Below, in pieces: positions 57,471 through 64,000 of a DNA stretch of 64,000 nt. Position numbers and translations under genes: made by a program. How positions within the stretch are numbered: position 1 is the stretch's first letter; every line of letters begins with the position of its first letter. The stretch is from Pestalotiopsis fici W106-1 (taxonomy: Eukaryota > Ascomycota > Sordariomycetes > Amphisphaeriales > Sporocadaceae). The notes below the pieces were generated by a model. The model did not search any database. It was given only the letters and a program-made list of their open reading frames with translations, and was not told the origin of the DNA. Where the stretch lies: positions 2,170,001 to 2,234,000 of the forward strand of contig NW_006917093.1 of assembly GCF_000516985.1 (NCBI RefSeq). Direction: 5' to 3'.

Positions 57471-58605
57471 CCTTCTGGCCCTCTGCTGCATTTCTTTCAC
57501 TCTGTACCTACCTACGGCTCCCCACACCTTGACGCAGCCCTCTTTCTGTCTGACCGCGACCGCGACAGACACACAAACTGGGACACACGCCCCCCCAGCC
57601 CTGCGAACCTGCAGTGGGATGAAATGGATTGCGAAAAATGAATGGATCCCCCGTTTCTCTGCGTTTACCAGTACCTCGCCGCCGCATCAGATCATGTTTC
57701 TACTTTCACGATATAGTCCACCAGCGTCACTCCGATACGATCCATCATGTCAAGCACACAATATGTATCAACGCTTCCATGTGATGCAAAAATTTACTTC
57801 TTTCACCATTTGGCTGTGGGGCAACTCTCGACGCGCTCAGGCTCGCTCGCGCCCGTGTCAGGGGTGGAAAGGGAAAGGAGATTCCCCAAATCAATGCTGC
57901 CCAGAGGGTAAGTAGTAGTAGCTAGTACGAGTTATGCTGCATTACTATGCTATGCTGTCTCTCAGGTTTAGAGGCCTCTCTCTCTCTTTCTCACTGTCTT
58001 TTTCCCCGTCCCGTCAGTTCTTAAAGCGGCGGACGAATAAAATAGACAACAGTGTCCATAGTTACATAGTTAGAGAGGGCTTTCATTGCCCAAACTAGAC
58101 ACCATAGTAGTATGGTCACGGTCGACAGGTGATTCCACTCCTACCAGGAAAACCATACCTCCAATCCCACTTATTGCGCAAGATGGGGGGGTTGCAAGCT
58201 TGCAAGGTCAAGGTTGCGGATGGGTTCGAATTGTTACAAGGCCCGCCGTCACGAACTTCTAGAATGTTTCGCGCCTTTTTTTTTTCTTGTCTCCCTCTCT
58301 CCCCCCCTTCTCTTTTCTTCTTACTACACGTACAATACCTCATCCACTCATCACACACTCACTCTTTTTGGTTTTTGTTCTTCGAAATACAGTACCTTAT
58401 TCCTTGCGCCAGCCACGCAAGCCTGGGTACCCTGTTGCGTTTTGCCTCTTGTCTCTCTTTCACACAGACACGGACACGCGCTATTACATCTTGACATTCT
58501 TTTTTTGTTTTTTTCCCACACCCACGGAGCTAGATACGTATCTTTTTTTAATTCTTTCTCTACTCCTCTCATCTCTCCATCTAGTTCTAGTCTAGAGGAG
58601 GCGTG

Positions 58606-58653
58606 CGCTACGTACCGTTTACGCACTACGTAGTCTATGTACGCTACGTCCAT
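58606..58653 (+). promoter_or_regulatory. Triple CTACGT direct repeat at 18-bp spacing
   Basis: CTACGT occurs at 58608, 58626 and 58644, exactly 18 bp apart, within degenerate 18-bp units (two of the three begin CGCTACGT). The array lies about 600 bases before the ATG of the WDYG-repeat gene, in its promoter or leader. Regular spacing near two helical turns would suit a multimeric binding site; no factor is assigned. Confidence 0.35.
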
Positions 58654-59244
58654 AGCACCATAATTCGCAAAATCTCCATTCTTGGCTCTAGGCTCGTTTA
58701 GCTCGGACTCCCAGCTACTTACGGCCCACGGCCGCCTACTCTTTTTTACATATTAGGACCCGACTATCCCTTCCCTTTTCCACGTAGATCCTCTCGACCT
58801 TGAGACGAAAAGACATTCCCCATCAGAGAGACCCTTCCGACCTTTCAGCAAAGACTACCATCTGACCTGAACCTCGAACAACCTGTTCTGCTCTTGTTCG
58901 AGAGTGACATTCATTTTTTATTATATCCAAACAATATCCCTCCAGCAAAGGACTTCAATTTGCTAAACCACACTCACTCTTTTCACTAACTACTCTTGTT
59001 CCATCTTTGATATTATTCATCTTTCGTTCTTGAAAACAAATCTTCTTTCATTCCCAGTACTGCTATTTGCTATCTATTTACTACAAACGATCACCACCGT
59101 CGATCATCTCGTTCATTCGTCATTTACTACAAATCTGCCACAAACTTTTATCCACAATCAACTCTGGGAGGCAATATCTTTTTTCTATACATTATATTTC
59201 TTTCCAACCCAGTTCAAAAAGCGAGACTGTAATATTCCTCCAAA

Positions 59245-59889
59245 ATGAAGGCCACATTCATCACATCGTCGGTCCTCTTTGCATGCCTGGCATGCGCTCT
59301 CCCAGTTGCCCCCGCCGCTCAGAATGAGGTCAGCGTGAGGTCAGCGGCCAAGGCAGAGGCCTGGGACTATGGCACGGCTGAGAAGCGTGGCAGCAACTCG
59401 ACAACATTGCCCTCTCACTCCCAGCCCAACCAGGCTTGGGACTATGGCAAGCGCGGCGACAAGGTCGACACTGATGAGGCTTGGGACTATGGAAAACGTG
59501 GCGAGCACAAGAAGGTGGACACGGACGAGGCATGGGATTATGGAAAGCGTGGTGAACGTGGTGGTGACCATGGCAATCACAAGCCGGGTGGTGGTGATGA
59601 GGGATGGGACTATGGCAAACGCAGCGACGACTCCAGTGTCAACACCGATGAGGCATGGGACTATGGCAAGCGCAGCAGCGACTCGACAGTGGACACGGAC
59701 GAAGCATGGGACTATGGCAAGCGCGAGAACCACCACAAGGTCAACACGGACGAGGGATGGGACTACGGCAAGCGTTCTGACTCGACTGTCGACACCGATG
59801 AGGCCTGGGACTACGGCAAGAAGCGAAGTGATTCGTCCGCCGACTCTGGTGACGGCGACGAGGGCTGGGACTACGGCAAGAAGGCATGA
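59245..59889 (+). CDS. Secreted Kex2-processed repeat peptide precursor, ten (A/G)WDYG cores
   Basis: Single exon, 214 residues. Residues 1 to about 24 form a signal peptide (MKATFITSSVLFACLACALP, cleavage probable after VAPA). Ten WDYG cores follow at 40, 65, 80, 97, 121, 138, 155, 172, 188 and 208. Copies 2-8 are followed directly by KR, copy 9 by KKR, copy 10 by KKA at the C-terminus, and copy 1 by TAEKR. Ala precedes W in seven copies and Gly in three (5, 8, 10). Spacers are acidic and Ser/Asp-rich, often ending VDTDE or VNTDE. There are no cysteines after the signal peptide. KR is the Golgi Kex2 site, so several related peptides of about 12-24 residues ending in WDYG would be released, with C-terminal basic residues trimmed by a Kex1-type carboxypeptidase. 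The layout matches fungal RiPP precursors and alpha-pheromones, but the core matches none I know. The product could stay linear or be modified. Confidence 0.93.
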   Translation: MKATFITSSVLFACLACALPVAPAAQNEVSVRSAAKAEAWDYGTAEKRGSNSTTLPSHSQPNQAWDYGKRGDKVDTDEAWDYGKRGEHKKVDTDEAWDYGKRGERGGDHGNHKPGGGDEGWDYGKRSDDSSVNTDEAWDYGKRSSDSTVDTDEAWDYGKRENHHKVNTDEGWDYGKRSDSTVDTDEAWDYGKKRSDSSADSGDGDEGWDYGKKA

Positions 59890-62476
59890 AGGAATCAAGT
59901 CTAGCGGATCAACGATCAGATCAAGTCCAGAGGGCCCGGGATCTGCGACATGCATGGGAGGATATATAATGAGAGGACTATAAAGACGTCCGATTCATTT
60001 ATATATACCCCCATTCGACTTGTCACATTTCTGCCATGACCCTCTCCCGAGTCCCGTGCGAGCCATGGAGACATTATATATGGACTTTGCGCACCTCTAG
60101 CCACGGTCCTATTCCCATCGCGATATATCAAAAGAGGCTTACGCTCAACCGCCAGCCGCTCATCGCATCAATCAACACATGATTCCGCCCGCCCGTCGCT
60201 GGAGGTCGACTGGGCAAAAGTTTTTGCACCAAAACGCAATCATCACTACGCGCCATCCATACTGATGGCAATACCAAACCTATCAATCTTAATCGACCGA
60301 CGTCCCACCTTGGCAGCCAAGGTCCGTCTTTTTGTTACTGGAGCTGGAGTGTATAGGTTACAGAGGAATTTGTCGGCATTTGTTGTACTTGTATGTCTGA
60401 CTGGTCTGTTTGTTTGTCTTTGTATTTAGCATAGCGTTCTGGGGTTAAAATCTATGTCTGTTATACACTACAAAAATTTTGCAACCACAAATATCCTCTT
60501 GCATGATTTCTCGCGATGATAGTAGGTATAGTACTTTTGCTCATGATATGATGATGGATTTCCCAGGTGGTTTTATTGCATGTATTACTCCGAGCAAGCA
60601 TGATGCGTAACGCAGTAGCATCGCATATGTTGAATTCCCACGTGTCGTGCAAGGGACCTAGGGATTACAAGGGGAAGGGTTGATCAAGAGGCCTGGGCAG
60701 TGGGCGAGGGTCTCCCGTAATTTTTTTTTCTTTTTTCTTTTCGGTTCTCGCGGTAGAGGCAACGAACGGGGGGCGGTTCTGAAAGTAGGTACACTGTAGA
60801 AGCACTACCACCACCAAAAACTCAGCCGCAATGCAAATGCAAATGCAATCTATTTTGACACATTCAGGTGCCAAGGGCTCGGCTGGTCGGGGGAGGGCTT
60901 TGGATGGTGGCTAGGCCAACTCTTGTTTCTTCTTCTTACCTCGTTTCCTGCCCTCCCCTTCTTTAGTCTGTTCGCCTCGCCTGTCAAGAAATGTCTTGTA
61001 CAACCATTAAACGTCAAAGGTGGTACCGAGTCTTCCGCATTTACTAGGGGGGGGGGTTAGGTGGGCACACACGGGCGCGCGCGCGCCAGCCAGCGAGCGA
61101 GCGAGCGGGTGGGCGGGATTGTACGTGCTTGGGGGGATGGAGGGGGCGGCCCCCAGCCGGGGCTGCTTTTTTTGGCGCTGACGTCAAAATTAGTTGCGAG
61201 ATGGGAAGTAGTAGTGGTAGTAGTAGGAGCATTGACATTTGGTTTAATGCATTGGCAAAATCCTACCTCATGTTGGGTACGATTGATTCAATGGGATTAT
61301 TCCCAATTTTTACAGGGCACAAAAAAGGTGAACAAGGGGGATCAGAGAGAGTACCCAAGTAGGGGCTGCTGTTGGCTGGCATTATTTGACATGGGGTTGT
61401 GATGGTGGTGGTGTTGGTGGTGGTGATGGGAGGTTTCCTCCTCTTGTCTTGGCAGATGGCACATGGGGGCAAAAAACACAGAGGCAATGATACTCTGACC
61501 TACATAGTACGATCGATCATGCTCATTGATTGGCGATCCGCATAGCCTAATCCAGCACAATAGTGTACAGAGTAGAGGGTTTTTCCCTCTTCTTCTGTAT
61601 CTTTCATGTCAGATGCGCAAGCGGAGGCTGATCAAGAAACCAAGGAAAAAATGCGGAGAATGCGCGGACGGGCGAGATGGGTAAATACCAAGACCAAAAG
61701 TGTAGCGTCGCTCGGCGTCGTCGTAAACTGTACGAGGCATTCATCATCAAAAAAATGGAGAGAGTAGAGGAGCTCCATAAAGAGGCAGTCCAGTCAGTCA
61801 GTGCCAGGGTTATCGGCGTTCACTTCTTTGTGATCGCAAGCATGGGTTCGGCTTTAGCCTCCTGCGTCGACTGGGTTTACTGTGTATTTTTTTCGTCAAC
61901 ACGCACACCCCCCCTACCAACTCACCCTGGGCAAAAGCGGACGCCCGGATGAGAAACCTTGAAGGCCAAGAAGCCCTTCACCCATTTCGCTCCGTTTCGG
62001 GGGTCATTTCATGGTGGGCTTTCAATGCCCGAAGATTTGATGCTTGATGCGCATTGTAAGCACTCAAATTCAAAGTTATAACCAAATGCAATAGGGGCAT
62101 ATGTTCAGTGATGCCCAAGATGCCTTTTTCTCCCTAGGCAATATTCATCCGAGCAAGTTACATATTTGTGTTCAATGCAGGTATCATTATATGTACATGA
62201 GAGAAGACATGGGCTTAAAGCAGCAGCAAATCATCGCTGCACCTACTAAAATCTGCTACCCATTGGCTCGGGTCTCTCGAGTTCCACAGGCCCGGTGACG
62301 CCCAAGGAAGGAGGCTGTAAACGAACTGGGCTCGCTCGAAAAGAGAGCTGCCAAGATCAAAAGTGGCCAAGCCCCATCTCCCAGACGTGGCAATGGTGAT
62401 CCAAAAGGGTAATCGGAAACAAGAAGCTAGGTTAGTTGGCTAGCAAAGTAGTCCACTGCCTGGCTGGAAGGGATTT

Positions 62477-62499
62477 AAAAAAAAAAAAAAAAAAAAAAA
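62477..62499. repeat. A23 homopolymer
   Basis: Twenty-three consecutive A residues read directly; intergenic. The length is prone to assembly error. No retroelement body was recognised next to it. Confidence 0.85.
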
Positions 62500-62847
62500 C
62501 AGATTGCGTGAGCGGACCCGTCTACCCCCTGGCCGGCGTGCTCAGCTAGTCTGTGGCTCTTCGGGACCGGCGTGAAAAGAAATTATAGTATAACATTACG
62601 ACTGCTTCTACCGGGTGTGAACGAACTGCTCTCGGTAACGGTAGTAAGGTAGTCTTAAATTGTCTGATGGGTAACGCATACTACAGATTTACTACATACT
62701 TCATACAAAAGCCAGACTGATGACTGACTGATGTTCCTTGCACTGCCACCACGTGCGAAATGATATGACCTCGGGCCGGTGGAGCAATTGTGCACCGCCA
62801 AGAACAGGGGCTGGCCTCGGCGGATCGCATCCGGGAAAGTCTTTGCA

Positions 62848-62876
62848 AGTCAGTCAGTCAGTCAGTCAGTCAGTCA
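62848..62876. repeat. (AGTC)7 microsatellite
   Basis: About seven AGTC units over 29 nt, read directly; intergenic. Confidence 0.9.
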
Positions 62877-63654
62877 ACTTGCTACTGCTTCAGATACGAT
62901 TACTGGGCAAGTCAAAGGTGGATTCCCAGAGCGTCATATCATGCAACTCGTCCATGTGTCTCTCCATTTTAGTGCGCTATGTATCATGAAGACAGTGTAA
63001 GAGCTGTCACTTATCAACATGGCAGCGCAACCGGGCCGAAGCTACACAGAGAGAAAAGAATAAGTTTCACGCAGATTGAGGTAGAATTAGCGGCCACCCA
63101 AAACCAACGCCATCATGTTGAAACGAACTACTAGTAGTACTGGCAAACCGTTACCTTTCTTGCCAAAACAGTCCCCCCAGCGCCGTCGATTTGCTAGACA
63201 TCTTTTTTGGCACTGCTATTTCCATGAAAACTGGCGCTTGTTTTTTAAGACCTGTTTATTACTTTCCGAAGCTACACTGTCTTGGTAGCTCTTCCCTTGG
63301 CGCTCGCTCGCGTCGGTCTTGTTTGATTTTTCCCTCACTTGATAATGATGGAGACTTATTTTAAAATGAAAGGAGACCTATGCGGGCGGCGCCACACCTA
63401 AATGAGCTGACTGCCCTAGTACTACTATGATGCACGCCAAAGAAAGAAAGAAAAAAGGTGTCAGAGGTGAGAAACCCCCCCACAACTTCAACCCATGGGC
63501 CAGTCTTGATGCAGGATTGGTTTGCTTTATCCCCGGTTTTCTCTATCACCCCCCCTGATCCGGTCCACGAACCAGAGACTCGGGTCACTGATTTCAGGTC
63601 ACTGAAGAAGAAGAAGAAAAATTAGTGTGCGGGAGGAATAAGCCGATCGGAGTG

Positions 63655-63671
63655 TTTTTTTTTTTTTTTTT
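63655..63671. repeat. T17 homopolymer
   Basis: Seventeen consecutive T residues read directly; intergenic. Confidence 0.85.
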
Positions 63672-64000
63672 GGGTTAATCTTCCTCATATCATATCATGA
63701 CCATCTAGATTTACGGTGCAGGTTGCGATTAGTCCAGCCCTCATTGATCCACGATGACAAGAGTCTGGAACCGTCTTGTCCTTACATCCGCCAGAACTGG
63801 CCAGTAGCAACAAGGTATCAGTTTCAAGGATCAGCGCCGTTTCCTGCCATTATGATTACTCACTTCCAAACTTGTCTATTCGTTCGTCTTGAAGGGGGGG
63901 TCTGGGTTTGCCGATCCGGCCCTGACGGCAACGAGGTACGGAGATACTACTGTATAGCTCCAGAGAAATTAAGATGAGAGGCTTGCTTTTTGTTTCTTTA

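Larger units (their letters stand above)
54415..59244. other. Gene-poor 4.8 kb region with simple repeats, leader of the WDYG gene at its right end
   Basis: No supported gene. Simple repeats at 55031-55050 (TACC), 55469-55507 (CAT), 56848-56865 (ACC) and 57444-57470 (GT) are listed separately. From about 58250 to 59244 the plus strand is markedly pyrimidine-rich and poor in ATG-led frames, which suggests a long 5' untranslated region or core promoter of the strongly expressed type. Whether this leader contains an intron cannot be decided. Confidence 0.5.
59890..64000. other. Gene-poor 4.1 kb region at window end
   Basis: Downstream of the WDYG-repeat gene. Only short, unrelated open frames (none above 113 codons beyond the gene's 3' shadow). 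It holds a G9 run near 61047, a GCGA-type run near 61095-61107 and the repeats listed separately. No RNA gene, transposon or partial gene could be recognised up to position 64000. Confidence 0.45.

Noticed and set aside
59341..59983. Two further roughly 204-codon frames (one per strand) over the WDYG gene
   Set aside because: Long open frames in several phases are expected from an internally repeated, biased sequence. Only the 59245 frame has a signal peptide and Kex2 sites.

Overview
This window reads as nuclear DNA of a filamentous ascomycete, most likely a Sordariomycete of the order Hypocreales. The evidence is monocistronic genes on both strands, short introns (about 50-180 nt) with GTRAGT-like donors, GCTAAC/GCTGAT branch sites and YAG acceptors, and fungal families: full-size PDR transporter, Dbp4 helicase, BCS1-like AAA protein, HeLo-like STAND N-terminus, CVNH protein, DUF6590, and a Kex2-repeat secreted peptide precursor. 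Order-level placement is an inference from protein flavour. Exon boundaries below were worked out by hand from splice signals and frame continuity.

Layout. 1-2850 (-): C-terminally cut ankyrin-type repeat protein. 4622-6048 (-): UDP-glucose 4-epimerase (4 exons). 8587-11434 (+): SUN-domain nuclear envelope protein with an apparent one-base frameshift in an A6 tract. 12089-14467 (-): DBP4-type DEAD-box helicase, divergent from FAD synthase (15116-16178, +). 17207-18112 (+): BRCT protein. 18919-19966 (+): dienelactone hydrolase. 20121-23060 (-): M1 aminopeptidase, divergent from a BCS1-like AAA ATPase (23938-25407, +). 26685-27930 (+): proline-rich CVNH protein. 28294-31975 (-): five-exon protein with a HeLo-like N-terminus. 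34036-38802 (+): PDR/ABC-G transporter. 39238-40430 (-): DUF6590-like. 42546-43529 (+): unrecognised type I membrane protein. 43871-44798 (-): TMEM97/EMA19-like. 45362-47272 (-): unrecognised protein with one long hydrophobic stretch. 52066-54414 (+): NIPA-type magnesium transporter. 59245-59889 (+): secreted precursor with ten WDYG repeats.

The first 47 kb is ordinary housekeeping and accessory fungal sequence. The genes do not form an obvious pathway; the only shared promoters are the two divergent pairs above. From about 47 kb on the window is gene-poor, with only two convincing genes in 17 kb and many simple repeats.

The most promising candidate for an undescribed system is the gene at 59245-59889. 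It has a signal peptide followed by ten (A/G)WDYG cores, most followed directly by a KR or KKR Kex2 site and separated by acidic spacers. This is the architecture of Kex2-processed repeat peptides, the class that includes fungal RiPP precursors of the ustiloxin/phomopsin/epichloecyclin type and alpha-pheromones, but with a core I do not recognise. It sits alone, behind a very long pyrimidine-rich 5' region carrying an 18-bp-spaced triple repeat. No modifying enzyme (for example a UstY/DUF3328 protein) was seen in the window.
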